From Ptiloglossa arizonensis (Eukaryota > Arthropoda > Insecta > Hymenoptera > Colletidae), in the NCBI RefSeq assembly GCF_051014685.1, contig NW_027478385.1:372001-436000 (forward strand): a DNA stretch of 64,000 nt, written 5' to 3'. Shown here piece after piece: positions 24,850 to 38,151 of this stretch. Below the pieces are notes generated by a model. The model did not search any database, was not told the origin of the DNA, and saw only the letters and a list, made by a program, of their open reading frames with translations. Each line of letters opens with the position of its first letter. Positions within the stretch are counted from its first letter, which is position 1. Both the position numbers and the translations under genes were made by a program.

Positions 24850-27800
24850 TATATGGGAGTTTGAAGTTAAGGAATGGTTGAGAAACCATCAAAATTTTCG
24901 CAAGTCTGATACTCGAAACCAATAACAACAATGGCCTAGGGAAAAACTACACACATCGTATTAGCCGGGCGAGTTTCTACTTTTAGATGCAACAGGAATT
25001 TCTCGAGTTCGTCTATCCGTTCGCGAGATATGGGAGTTAGAAGTTAAGGAATGGTTGAGAAACCATCCAACTTTTCGCAAGTCTGATACTCGAAACCAAT
25101 AACTGGAACGGCCTAGGAGAGAAATACACATACCGTCGTAATCGGGCGAGTTTCTACTTTCAGGTGCAACAGGAATTTCTCGAGTTCGTTAATCCCTTCG
25201 CGATATATGGGAGTTTGAAGTTAAGGAATGGTTGAGAAACCATCAAAATTTTCGCAAGTCTGATACTCGAAACCAATAACAACAATGGCCTAGGGGAAAA
25301 CAACACACATCGTATTAGCCGGGCGAGTTTCTACTTTTAGATGCAACAGGAATTTCTCGAGTTCGTCTATACGTTCGCTAGATATGGGAGTTTGATGTTA
25401 AGGATTGGTTGGGGAACCATAAAAATTTTCGCAAGTCTGATACTCGAAACCAATAACTGGAATGGCCTAGGGGAAAAGTACACACACCATTGTAATCGGG
25501 CGAGTTTCTGCTTTCACATGCAACAGGAATTTCTCAAGTTCGTCGATCCGTTCGCGGGATATGGGAGTTTGAAGTTAAGAAATGGTTGGGAAACCATCAA
25601 AAGTTTCGCAAGTCTGATACTCGAAACCAATAACAGGAACGGCCTAGGGGAAAAATACACACACCATATTAATGGGGCGAGTTTCTACTTTCAGATGCAT
25701 CAGGAATTTCTCGAGTTCGTCTATCCGTTCGCGAGATATGGGAGTTTGATGTTAAGAAATAGTTGGGAAACCATCAAAACTTTCGCAAGTCTGATACTCG
25801 AAACAAATAACTGGAATGGCCTAGGGGAAGCGTACACACACCGTTGTAACCGTGCGATTTTCTACTTTCAGATGCAACAGGAATTTCTCGAGTTCGTCAA
25901 TCCGTTCGCGAGATATGGGAATTAGAAGTTAAGAAATGGTTGGGAACCATCCAACTTTTCGCAAGTCTGATACTCGAAACCAATAACTGGAACGGTCTAG
26001 GAGAGAAATGCACATACCGTCGTAATCGGGCGAGTTTCTACCTTCAGATGCAGCAGGAATTTCTCGAGTTCGTCAATCCGTTCGCGAGATATTGGAGTTT
26101 GAAGTTAAGGAATGGTTGAGAAACCATCAAAATTTTCGCAAATCTGATACTCGAAACCAGTAACTACAATGGCCTAGGGGAAAAGTACACAAGCCATATT
26201 AATCGGGCGAGTTTCTACTTTCAGATGCAACAGGAATCTCTCGAGTTCGTCTATCCGTTCGCGAAATATGGGAGTTGGAAGTTAAGGTATGGTTGAGAAA
26301 CCATCAAAACTTTCGCAAGTCTGATACTCGAAATCAATAACTACAATGGCTTAGGGGAAAAGTACACACGCCATATTAATCGGGCGAGTTTCTACTTTCA
26401 GGTGCAACAGGAATTTCTCGAGTTCGTCTATCCGTTCGCGAGATATTGAAGTTTGAAGTTAAGGAATGGTTGGGAAACCATCAAAATTTTCGCAAGTCTG
26501 ATACTCGAAACCAGTAACTACAATGGCCTAGGGGAAAAGTACACACACCATATTAATCGGGCGAGTTTCAACTTTCAGATGCAACAGGAATTTCTCGAGT
26601 TCGTCAATCCGTTCGCGAAATATGGGGGTTTGAAGTCAAGGAATGGTTGAGAAACCATCAAAATTTTCGCAGGTCTGGTACTCGAAACCAATAACTGGAA
26701 TGGCCTAGGGGAATAGTACACACACCATTGTAATCGGGCGAGTTTCTGCTTTCAGATGCAACAGGAATTTCTCGAGTTCGTCAATCCGTTCGCGGGATAT
26801 GGGAGTTTGATGTTAAGGAAAGGTTGAGAAACCATCAAAATTTTCGCAAGTCTGATACTCGAAAACAATAACTACAACGGCCTAGGGGAAAAGTAAACAC
26901 ACCATATTAATCGGGCGAGTCTCTACTTTCAGGTGCAACAGGAATTTCTCGAGTTCGTCAATCCGTTCGCGCTATATGGGAATTTGAAGTTAAGGAATGG
27001 TTGAGAAACCATCAAAATTTTCGCATGTCTGATACTCGAAACCAATAACAACAATGGCCTAGGGGAAACGTACACACATCATATTAATCGGGCGAGTTTC
27101 TACTTTTAGATGCAACAGGAATTTCTCGAGTTCGTCTATCCGTTCGCGAGATATAGGAGTTTGATATTAAGGATTGGTTGGGAAACCATCAAAATTTTCG
27201 CAAGTCTGGTACTCGAAACCAATAACTTGAATGGCCTAGGGGAAAAGTACACAAACCATTGTAATCGGGCGAGTTTCTACTTTCCGATGCAATAGGAAAT
27301 TCCCGAGTTCGTCAATCCGTTCGCGGGATATGTGAGTTTGAAGTTAAGGAATGGTTGAGAAACCACCAAAATTTTCGCAAGTCTGATACTCGAAACCAAT
27401 AACTACAGTGGCCTAGGGCAAAAGTACACACACCATATTAATCGGGCGAGTTTCTACTTTCAGATGCAACAGGAATTTCTCGAGTTCGTCTATCCGTTGG
27501 CGAGATATGGGTGTGTGAAGTTAAGGAATGGTTGAGAAACCATCGAACTTTTCGCAAGTCTGTTACTCGAAACCAATAACTGGAACGGCCTAGGAGAGAA
27601 ATACACATACCGTCGTAATCGGGCGAGTTTCTACTTTCAGGTGCAACAGGAATTTCTCGAGTTCGTCAATCCCTTCGCGATATATGGGAGTTTGAAGTTA
27701 AGGAATGGTTGAGAAACCATCAAAATTTCCCAAGTCTGATACTCGAAACCAATAACAACAATGGCCTAGGGGAAAACTACACACATCGTATTAGCCGGGC

Positions 27801-29449
27801 GAGTTTCTACTTTTAGATGCAACAGGAATTTCTCGAGTTCGTCAATCCGTTCGCGATATATGGGAGTTTGAAGTTAAGGAATGGTTGAGAAACCATCAAA
27901 ATTTTCGCAAGTCTGATACTCGAAACCAATAACAACAATGGCCTAGGGAAAAACTACACACATCGTATTAGCCGGGCGAGTTTCTACTTTTAGATGCAAC
28001 AGGAATTTCTCGAGTTCGTCTATCCGTTCGCGAGATATGGGAGTTAGAAGTTAAGGAATGGTTGAGAAACCATCCAACTTTTCGCAAGTCTGATACTCGA
28101 AACCAATAACTGGAACGGCCTAGGAGAGAAATACACATACCGTCGTAATCGGGCGAGTTTCTACTTTCAGGTGCAACAGGAATTTCTCGAGTTCGTCAAT
28201 CCCTTCGCGATATATGGGAGTTTGAAGTTAAGGAATGGTTGAGAAACCATCAAAATTTTCGCAAGTCTGATACTCGAAACCAATAACAACAATGGCCTAG
28301 GTGAAAACTACACACATCGTATTAGCCGGGCGAGTTTCTACTTTTAGATGCAACAGGAATTTCTCGAGTTCGTCTATCCGTTCGCGAGATATGGGAGTTA
28401 GAAGTTAAGGAATGGTTGAGAAACCATCCAACTTTTCGCAAGTCTGATACTCGAAACCAATAACTGGAACGGCCTAGGAGAGAAATACACATACCGTCGT
28501 AATCGGGCGAGTTTCTACTTTTAGATGCAACAGGAATTTCTCGAGTTCGTCAATCCGTTCGCGATATATGAGAGTTTGAAGTTAAGTAATGGTTGAGAAA
28601 CCATCAAAATTTTCGCAAGTCTGATACTCGAAACCAATAACAACAATGGCCTAGGGGAAAACTACACACATCGTATTAGCCGGGCGAGTTTCTACTTTTA
28701 GATGCAACAGGAATTTCTCGAGTTCGTCTATACGTTCGCTAGATATGGGAGTTTGATGTTAAGGATTGGTTGGGGAACCATAAAAATTTTCGCAAGTCTG
28801 ATACTCGAAACCAATAACTGGAATGGCCTAGAGGAAAGGTACACACACCATTGTAATCGGGCGAGTTTCTGCTTTCACATGCAACAGGAATTTCTCAAGT
28901 TCGTCGATCCGTTCGCGGGATATGGGAGTTTGAAGTTAAGAAATGGTTGGGAAACCATCAAAAGTTTCGCAAGTCTGATACTCGAAACCAATAACTGGAA
29001 CGGCCTAGGGGAAAAATACACACACCATATTAATGGGGCGAGTTTCTACTTTCAGATGCATCAGGAATTTCTCGAGTTCGTCTATCCGTTCGCGAGATAT
29101 GGGAGTTTGATGTTAAGAAATAGTTGGGAAACCATCAAAACTTTCGCAAGTCTGATACTCGAAACAAATAACTGGAATGGCCTAGGGGAAGCGTACACAC
29201 ACCGTTGTAACCGTGCGATTTTCTACTTTCAGATGCAACAGGAATTTCTCGAGTTCGTCAGTCCGTTCGCGAGATATGGGAATTAGAAGTTAAGGAATGG
29301 TTGAGAAACCATCCAACTTTTCGCAAGTCTGATACTCGAAACCAATAACTGGAACGGCCTAGGAGAGAAATACACATACCGTCGTAATCGGGCGAGTTTC
29401 TACTTTCAGGTGCAACAGGAATTTCTCGAGTTCGTCAATCCCTTCGCGA
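24850..29449 (+). repeat. 26-monomer HOR, first copy (4600 bp)
   Basis: The block from ~24850 to ~29279 recurs from ~29450 to ~33702. The offset is 4600 bp at the left (25341 and 29941, 26453 and 31053, 27110 and 31710) and 4423 bp at the right (28702 and 33125). Shared private changes include the 2-bp deletion AAAATTTCCCAAG at ~27722 and ~32322. Inside the block, 23946-25300 and 26954-28310 are themselves copies 3008 bp apart, so one amplification sits inside another. It carries long read-through frames at 25341-25925 and 28702-29286, where TGG replaces the usual TGA. Confidence 0.83.
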
Positions 29450-32400
29450 TATATGGGAGTTTGAAGTTAAGGAATGGTTGAGAAACCATCAAAATTTTCG
29501 CAAGTCTGATACTCGAAACCAATAACAACAATGGCCTAGGTGAAAACTACACACATCGTATTAGCCGGGCGAGTTTCTACTTTTAGATGCAACAGGAATT
29601 TCTCGAGTTCGTCTATCCGTTCGCGAGATATGGGAGTTAGAAGTTAAGGAATGGTTGAGAAACCATCCAACTTTTCGCAAGTCTGATACTCGAAACCAAT
29701 AACTGGAACGGCCTAGGAGAGAAATACACATACCGTCGTAATCGGGCGAGTTTCTACTTTCAGGTGCAACAGGAATTTCTCGAGTTCGTTAATCCCTTCG
29801 CGATATATGGGAGTTTGAAGTTAAGGAATGGTTGAGAAACCATCAAAATTTTCGCAAGTCTGATACTCGAAACCAATAACAACAATGGCCTAGGGGAAAA
29901 CAACACACATCGTATTAGCCGGTCGAGTTTCTACTTTTAGATGCAACAGGAATTTCTCGAGTTCGTCTATACGTTCGCTAGATATGGGAGTTTGATGTTA
30001 AGGATTGGTTGGGGAACCATAAAAATTTTCGCAAGTCTGATACTCGAAACCAATAACTGGAATGGCCTAGGGGAAAAGTACACACACCATTGTAATCGGG
30101 CGAGTTTCTGCTTTCACATGCAACAGGAATTTCTCAAGTTCGTCGATCCGTTCGCGGGATATGGGAGTTTGAAGTTAAGAAATGGTTGGGAAACCATCAA
30201 AAGTTTCGCAAGTCTGATACTCGAAACCAATAACAGGAACGGCCTAGGGGAAAAATACACACACCATATTAATGGGGCGAGTTTCTACTTTCAGATGCAT
30301 CAGGAATTTCTCGAGTTCGTCTATCCGTTCGCGAGATATGGGAGTTTGATGTTAAGAAATAGTTGGGAAACCATCAAAACTTTCGCAAGTCTGATACTCG
30401 AAACAAATAACTGGAATGGCCTAGGGGAAGCGTACACACACCGTTGTAACCGTGCGATTTTCTACTTTCAGATGCAACAGGAATTTCTCGAGTTCGTCAA
30501 TCCGTTCGCGAGATATGGGAATTAGAAGTTAAGAAATGGTTGGGAACCATCCAACTTTTCGCAAGTCTGATACTCGAAACCAATAACTGGAACGGTCTAG
30601 GAGAGAAATGCACATACCGTCGTAATCGGGCGAGTTTCTACCTTCAGATGCAGCAGGAATTTCTCGAGTTCGTCAATCCGTTCGCGAGATATTGGAGTTT
30701 GAAGTTAAGGAATGGTTGAGAAACCATCAAAATTTTCGCAAATCTGATACTCGAAACCAGTAACTACAATGGCCTAGGGGAAAAGTACACAAGCCATATT
30801 AATCGGGCGAGTTTCTACTTTCAGATGCAACAGGAATCTCTCGAGTTCGTCTATCCGTTCGCGAAATATGGGAGTTGGAAGTTAAGGTATGGTTGAGAAA
30901 CCATCAAAACTTTCGCAAGTCTGATACTCGAAATCAATAACTACAATGGCTTAGGGGAAAAGTACACACGCCATATTAATCGGGCGAGTTTCTACTTTCA
31001 GGTGCAACAGGAATTTCTCGAGTTCGTCTATCCGTTCGCGAGATATTGAAGTTTGAAGTTAAGGAATGGTTGGGAAACCATCAAAATTTTCGCAAGTCTG
31101 ATACTCGAAACCAGTAACTACAATGGCCTAGGGGAAAAGTACACACACCATATTAATCGGGCGAGTTTCAACTTTCAGATGCAACAGGAATTTCTCGAGT
31201 TCGTCAATCCGTTCGCGAAATATGGGGGTTTGAAGTCAAGGAATGGTTGAGAAACCATCAAAATTTTCGCAGGTCTGGTACTCGAAACCAATAACTGGAA
31301 TGGCCTAGGGGAATAGTACACACACCATTGTAATCGGGCGAGTTTCTGCTTTCAGATGCAACAGGAATTTCTCGAGTTCGTCAATCCGTTCGCGGGATAT
31401 GGGAGTTTGATGTTAAGGAAAGGTTGAGAAACCATCAAAATTTTCGCAAGTCTGATACTCGAAAACAATAACTACAACGGCCTAGGGGAAAAGTAAACAC
31501 ACCATATTAATCGGGCGAGTCTCTACTTTCAGGTGCAACAGGAATTTCTCGAGTTCGTCAATCCGTTCGCGCTATATGGGAATTTGAAGTTAAGGAATGG
31601 TTGAGAAACCATCAAAATTTTCGCATGTCTGATACTCGAAACCAATAACAACAATGGCCTAGGGGAAACGTACACACATCATATTAATCGGGCGAGTTTC
31701 TACTTTTAGATGCAACAGGAATTTCTCGAGTTCGTCTATCCGTTCGCGAGATATAGGAGTTTGATATTAAGGATTGGTTGGGAAACCATCAAAATTTTCG
31801 CAAGTCTGGTACTCGAAACCAATAACTTGAATGGCCTAGGGGAAAAGTACACAAACCATTGTAATCGGGCGAGTTTCTACTTTCCGATGCAATAGGAAAT
31901 TCCCGAGTTCGTCAATCCGTTCGCGGGATATGTGAGTTTGAAGTTAAGGAATGGTTGAGAAACCACCAAAATTTTCGCAAGTCTGATACTCGAAACCAAT
32001 AACTACAGTGGCCTAGGGCAAAAGTACACACACCATATTAATCGGGCGAGTTTCTACTTTCAGATGCAACAGGAATTTCTCGAGTTCGTCTATCCGTTGG
32101 CGAGATATGGGTGTGTGAAGTTAAGGAATGGTTGAGAAACCATCGAACTTTTCGCAAGTCTGTTACTCGAAACCAATAACTGGAACGGCCTAGGAGAGAA
32201 ATACACATACCGTCGTAATCGGGCGAGTTTCTACTTTCAGGTGCAACAGGAATTTCTCGAGTTCGTCAATCCCTTCGCGATATATGGGAGTTTGAAGTTA
32301 AGGAATGGTTGAGAAACCATCAAAATTTCCCAAGTCTGATACTCGAAACCAATAACAACAATGGCCTAGGGGAAAACTACACACATCGTATTAGCCGGGC

Positions 32401-33702
32401 GAGTTTCTACTTTTAGATGCAACAGGAATTTCTCGAGTTCGTCAATCCGTTCGCGATATATGGGAGTTTGAAGTTAAGGAATGGTTGAGAAACCATCAAA
32501 ATTTTCGCAAGTCTGATACTCGAAACCAATAACAACAATGGCCTAGGGAAAAACTACACACATCGTATTAGCCGGGCGAGTTTCTACTTTTAGATGCAAC
32601 AGGAATTTCTCGAGTTCGTCTATCCGTTCGCGAGATATGGGAGTTAGAAGTTAAGGAATGGTTGAGAAACCATCCAACTTTTCGCAAGTCTGATACTCGA
32701 AACCAATAACTGGAACGGCCTAGGAGAGAAATACACATACCGTCGTAATCGGGCGAGATTCTACTTTCAGGTGCAACAGGAATTTCTCGAGTTCGTCAAT
32801 CCCTTCGCGATATATGGGAGTTTGAAGTTAAGGAATGGTTGAGAAACCATCAAAATTTTCGCAAGTCTGATACTCGAAACCAATAACAACAATGGCCTAG
32901 GTGAAAACTACACACATCGTATTAGCCGGGCGAGTTTCTACTTTTAGATGCAACAGGAATTTCTCGAGTTCGTCAATCCGTTCGCGATATATGAGAGTTT
33001 GAAGTTAAGTAATGGTTGAGAAACCATCAAAATTTTCGCAAGTCTGATACTCGAAACCAATAACAACAATGGCCTAGGGGAAAACTACACACATCGTATT
33101 AGCCGGGCGAGTTTCTACTTTTAGATGCAACAGGAATTTCTCGAGTTCGTCTATACGTTCGCTAGATATGGGAGTTTGATGTTAAGGATTGGTTGGGGAA
33201 CCATAAAAATTTTCGCAAGTCTGATACTCGAAACCAATAACTGGAATGGCCTAGAGGAAAGGTACACACACCATTGTAATCGGGCGAGTTTCTGCTTTCA
33301 CATGCAACAGGAATTTCTCAAGTTCGTCGATCCGTTCGCGGGATATGGGAGTTTGAAGTTAAGAAATGGTTGGGAAACCATCAAAAGTTTCGCAAGTCTG
33401 ATACTCGAAACCAATAACTGGAACGGCCTAGGGGAAAAATACACACACCATATTAATGGGGCGAGTTTCTACTTTCAGATGCATCAGGAATTTCTCGAGT
33501 TCGTCTATCCGTTCGCGAGATATGGGAGTTTGATGTTAAGAAATAGTTGGGAAACCATCAAAACTTTCGCAAGTCTGATACTCGAAACAAATAACTGGAA
33601 TGGCCTAGGGGAAGCGTACACACACCGTTGTAACCGTGCGATTTTCTACTTTCAGATGCAACAGGAATTTCTCGAGTTCGTCAGTCCGTTCGCGAGATAT
33701 GG
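29450..33702 (+). repeat. 26-monomer HOR, second copy (one monomer fewer)
   Basis: Partner of the block ending at 29449. One monomer is missing between about 32925 and 32975, in the shared stretch leading into CGAGTTCGTC. Before it the offset is 4600 bp and after it 4423 bp. The copy stops matching at ~33702, where GGGAATTAGAAG is replaced by GGGAGTTTGAAG. Differences between the two copies are few, for example GGTCGAG at ~29921 against GGGCGAG at ~25321. Confidence 0.82.
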
Positions 33703-33727
33703 GAGTTTGAAGTTAAGGAATGGTTGA
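33125..33727 (+). other. Longest satellite read-through frame (200 codons), not judged a gene
   Basis: An open frame spanning about 3.4 monomers, made of a 59-residue repeat beginning MQQEFLEFV and continuing through the NGWETIK region. It is open only because consecutive monomers have TGG where the typical monomer has TGA in the AATGGTTGA segment; it ends at the first monomer with TGA. Equivalent 194-codon frames lie at 25341-25925, 28702-29286 and 29941-30525 as copies of the same HOR. There is no recognisable domain, no promoter or intron signal, and every neighbouring monomer carries the stop. I consider it a by-product of 177 being divisible by three. Confidence 0.3.
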
Positions 33728-35496
33728 GAAACCACCAAAATTTTCGCAAGTCTGATACTCGAAACCAATAACTGGAACGGCCTAGGAGAGAAATACACAT
33801 ACCGTCGTAATCGGGCGAGTTTCTAACTTCAGATGCAGCAGGAATTTCTCGAGTTCGTCAATCCGATCGCGAGATATTGGAGTTTGAAGTTAAGGAATGG
33901 TTGAGAAACCATCAAAATTTTCACAAATCTGATACTCGAAACCCGTAACTACAATGGCCTAGGGGAAAAGTACACAAGCCATATTAATCGGGCGAGTTTC
34001 TACTTACAGATGCAACAGGAATCTCTCGAGTTCGTCTATCCGTTCGCGAAATATGGGAGTTGGAAGTTAAGGTATGGTTGAGAAACCATCAAAACTTTCG
34101 CAAGTCTGATACTCGAAATCAATAACTACAATGGCCTAGGGGAAAAGTACACACGCCATATTAATCGGGCGAGTTTCAACTTTCAGATGCAACAGGAATT
34201 TCTTGAGTTCGTCAATCCGTTCACGAAATATGGGGGTTTGAAGTCAAGGAATGGTTGAGAAACCATCAAAATTTTCGCAGGTCTGTTACTCGAAACCAAT
34301 AACTGGAACGGCCTAGGGGAAAAATACACACACCATAATAATCGGGCGAGTTTCTACTTTCAGATGCAACAGGAATTTCTCGAGTTTGTCTATCCGTTCG
34401 CGAAATATGGGAGTTTGAAGTTAAGGAATGGTTGAGAAACCATCGAACTTTTCGCAAGTCTGTTACTCGAAACCAATAACTGGAACGGCCTAGGGGAAAA
34501 ATACGCACACCATATTAATGGGGCGAGTTTCTACTTTCAGATGCATCCGGAATTTCTCGAGTTCGTCTATCCGTTCGCGAGATATGGGAGTTTGATGTTA
34601 AGGAATAGTTGGGAAACCATCAAAATTTTCGCAAGTCTGATACTCGAAACCAATAACTGGAATGGCCTAGGGGAAGTGTACACACACCGTTGTAATCGTG
34701 CGATTTTCTACTTTCAGATGCAACAGGAATTACTCGAGTTCGTCAATGCGTTCGCGAGATATTGGAGTTTGAATTTAAGGATTGGTTGGGAAACCATCAA
34801 AATTTTCGCAAGTCTGGTACTCGAAGCCAATAACTGGAATGGCCTAGGGGAAAAGTACACACACCATTGTAATCGGGTGAGTTTCTGCTTTCAGATGCAA
34901 CAGGAATTTCTCGAGTTCGTCAGTCCGTTCGCGGGATATGGGAGTTTGATGTTAAGGAAAGGTTGAGAAACCATCAAAATTTTCGCAAGTCTGATACCCG
35001 AAACCAATAACTACAACGGCCTAGGGGAAAAGTACACACACCATATTAATCGGGCGAGTTTCTACTTTCAAATGCAACAGGAATTTCTCGAGTTCGTCAA
35101 TCCGTTCGCGAGATATGGGAGTTTGAAGTTAAGGAATGGTTGAGAAACCATCAAAATTTTCACAAGTCTGATACTCGAAACCAGTAACTACTATGGCCTA
35201 GGGCAAAAATACACATACCGTTGTAATCGGGCGAGATTCTACTTTCAGGTGCAATAGGAATTTCTCGAGTTCGTCAATCCCTTCGCGATATATGCGAGTT
35301 TGATGTTAAGGAATGGTTGGGAAACCAGCACAATTTTCGCAATGCTGATGGTTGAAACGAATAACTAGAATGGCTTAGGGCAAAAATATTCATACCGATG
35401 TATTCGGGCGAGTTTCTACTTTCAGATGAAACAGGAATTTCTCGAGTTCGTCAATCCGTTAGCGAGATATGGAATTTGAAGTGAAGGAATTGTTGA
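33703..35496 (+). repeat. Transition stretch of mixed monomers
   Basis: About ten monomers that do not belong to one clean HOR. The part 33790-34240 resembles 30600-31250, including the rare GATGCAGCAGG, but joins pieces of different monomers. From ~35200 the subfamily changes: TTTAGCAAG and CATTGTAATCGGGCG markers appear and the CCATATTAATCGGG type disappears. It looks like a mosaic boundary between two homogenised domains. Confidence 0.65.
34541..34966 (+). other. Satellite read-through frame (141 codons), not judged a gene
   Basis: Same 59-residue frame as the longer one at 33125 but in the transition stretch, spanning two TGG-bearing monomers before a TGA. It starts in an MHPEFLEFV variant. 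Its presence in non-HOR sequence shows that the TGG variant is spread across subfamilies and not confined to one amplified unit. No evidence for translation. Confidence 0.25.
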
Positions 35497-38151
35497 GAAA
35501 CAATCAAAATTTTAGCAAGTCTGATACCCGAAACCAATAACTACAAAGGCCTAGGGGAAGAGTACACACACCACTGTAATCGGGCTAGTTTCTACTTTCA
35601 GATGCAACAGGAATTTCTCGTGTTCGTCAATCTGTTCGCGATATATGGGAGTTTGAAGTAAAGGAATGGTTGAGAAACCATCAAAATTTTAGCAAGTCTG
35701 ATACTCGAAACCAATAACTAAAACTGCCTAGGGGAAAAATACACGCAGCATTGCAATCGGGCGAGTTTCTGCTTTCAGATGCAACAGGAATTTCTCGAGT
35801 TCGTCATTCCGTTCGCGAGATATGGGGGTTTGAATTTAAGGAATGGTTGAGAAATCGTGAAAATTTTCGCTGTTCTGATACTCGAAACCAATAACTGGAA
35901 TGGCCTAGGGGAAAAGTACATACAGCATTGTAATCGGGCGAGTTTCTACTTTCAGATGAAACAGTAATTTCTCGAGTTCGTCAATCCGTTCGCGAGATAT
36001 GGTTGTTTGAAGTTAAGGAATGCTTGAGAAACCATCAAAATTTTCGCGGTTCTGATACTCGAAACCAATAACTGGAATGGCCTAGGGGAAAAGTACACAC
36101 ACCATTGTAATCGGGCGAGTTTCTGCTTTCAGATGCAGCAGGAATTTCTCGAGTTGGTCAATCCGTCCGCGAGATATGGGAGTTTGAAGTTAAGGAATAT
36201 TTGCGAAACCATCGTAATTTTCGCAAGTCTGATACTCGAAACCAATAACTGGAATGGCCTAGGGGAAAAGTACATACAGCATTGTAATCGGGCGAGTTTC
36301 TACTTTCAGATGAAACAGTAATTTCTCGAGTTCGTCAATCCGTTCGCGAGATATGGTAGTTTGAAGTTAAGGAATGGTTGAGAAACCATCAAAATTTTCG
36401 CTGTTCTGATACTCGAAACCAATAACTGGAATGGCCTAGGGGAAAAGTACACACAGCATTGTAATCGGACGAGTTTCTACTTTCAGATGCAGCAGGAATT
36501 TCTGGATGTCGTCAATCCGTTCGCGAGATATGGCAGTTTGAAGTTAAGGAATGGTTGAGAAACCATCAAAATTTTCGCAAGTCTGATACTCAAAACCAAT
36601 AACTGGAATGGCCTAGGGGAAAAGTTCACACACGATTGTAATCGGGGGGGTTTCTACTTTCAGATGCAACAGGAATTTCTCGAGTTCGTCAATCCGTTCG
36701 CGAGCTATGGGAGTTTGAAGTTAAGGAATGCTTGAGAAACCATCTTAATTTTCGCAAGTCTGATACTCGAAACCAATAACTACAATGGCCTAGGGGAAAA
36801 CTACACATAGCATCGTAATCGGGCGAGTTTCTACTTTCAGATGCAACAGGAATTTCTCGAGTTCGTCAATCCGTTCGCGAGATATGGTAGTTTGAAGTTA
36901 AGGAATGGTTGAGAAACCATCAAAATTTTCGCTGTTCTGATACTCGAAACAAGTAACTGGATTGGACTAGGGGATAAGTACACACAGCATTGTAATCGGG
37001 CGAGTTTCTACTTTCAGATGCAACAGGAATTTCTCCAGTTCGTCAATCCGTTCGCGAGATATGGGAGTTTGAAATTAAGGAATGGTTGAGAAACCATCAA
37101 AATTTTCGCAGTTCTGATATTCGAAACAAGTAACTGGATTGGACTAGGGGAAAAGTACACACAGCATTGTAATCGGGCGAGTTTCTACTTTCAGATGAAA
37201 CAGGAATTTCTCGAGTTCGTCAATCCGTTCGCGAGATATGGTTGTTTGAAGTTAAGGAATGCTTGAGAAACCATCAAAATTTTCGCGGTTCTGATACTCG
37301 AAACCAATAACTGGAATGGCCTAGGGGAAAAGTACACACACCATTGTAATCGGGCGAGTTTCTGCTTTCAGATGCAGCAGGAATTTCTCGAGTTGGTCAA
37401 TCCGTCCGCGAGATATGGGAGTTTGAAGTTAAGGAATATTTGCGAAACCATCGTAATTTTCGCAAGTCTGATACTCGAAACCAATAACTACAATGGCCTA
37501 GGGGAAAACTACACGTAGCATCGTAATCGGGCAAGTTTCTGCATTCAGATGCAACAGGAATTTCTCGAGTTCGACAATCCGTTAGCGAGATATGGAAGTT
37601 TGAAGTGAAGGAATTGTTGAGAAACCATCAAAACTTTAGCAAGTTTGATACTCGAAACCAATAACTACAATGGCCTAGGGGAAAACTACACATAGCATCG
37701 TAATCGGGCGAGTTTCTACTTTCAGATGCAACAGGAATTTCTCGAGTTCGTCAATCCGTTCGCGAGATATGGGAGTTTGAAGTTAAGGAATGGTTGAGAA
37801 ACCATCAAAATTTTGGCAAGTCTGATACTCGAAACCAATAACTACTATGGCCTGGGGCAAAAATACACATGCCGTTGTCATCGGGCGAGTTTCTGCATTC
37901 AGATGCAACAGTAATTTCTCAAGTTCGTAAATCCGTTCGCGAGATATGGGAGTTTGAAGTTAAGGAATGGTTGAGAAACCATCAAAATTTTCGCAAGTCT
38001 GATACTCAAAACCAATAACTGGAATGGCCTAGGGGAAAAGTACACACAGCATTGAAATCGGGCGTGTTTCTACTTTCAGATGCAACAGGAATTTCTCGAG
38101 TTCGACAATCCGTTCGCGAGATATGGGAGTTTGAAGTAAAGGAATGGTTGA
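35497..38151 (+). repeat. 15-monomer HOR, first copy (2655 bp)
   Basis: Every landmark here recurs 2655 bp (15 x 177) later: the GATACCCGAAACC monomer at 35521 and 38176, the frame at 36133 and 38788, and the CACATGCCGTTGTCATCGGG monomer at ~37866 and ~40521. Characteristic subfamily features are TTTTCGCTGTTCTG, GGAATATTTGCGAAACC and ATCGGGGGGG. Only a few single-base differences between copies were seen, for example GGGGATAAG at ~36971 against GGGGAAAAG. Confidence 0.87.

Noticed and set aside
25341..30525. 194-codon frames at 25341-25925, 28702-29286 and 29941-30525
   Set aside because: Copies of one TGG-bearing stretch carried along in HOR duplications; identity between them reflects copying of DNA, not protein conservation.
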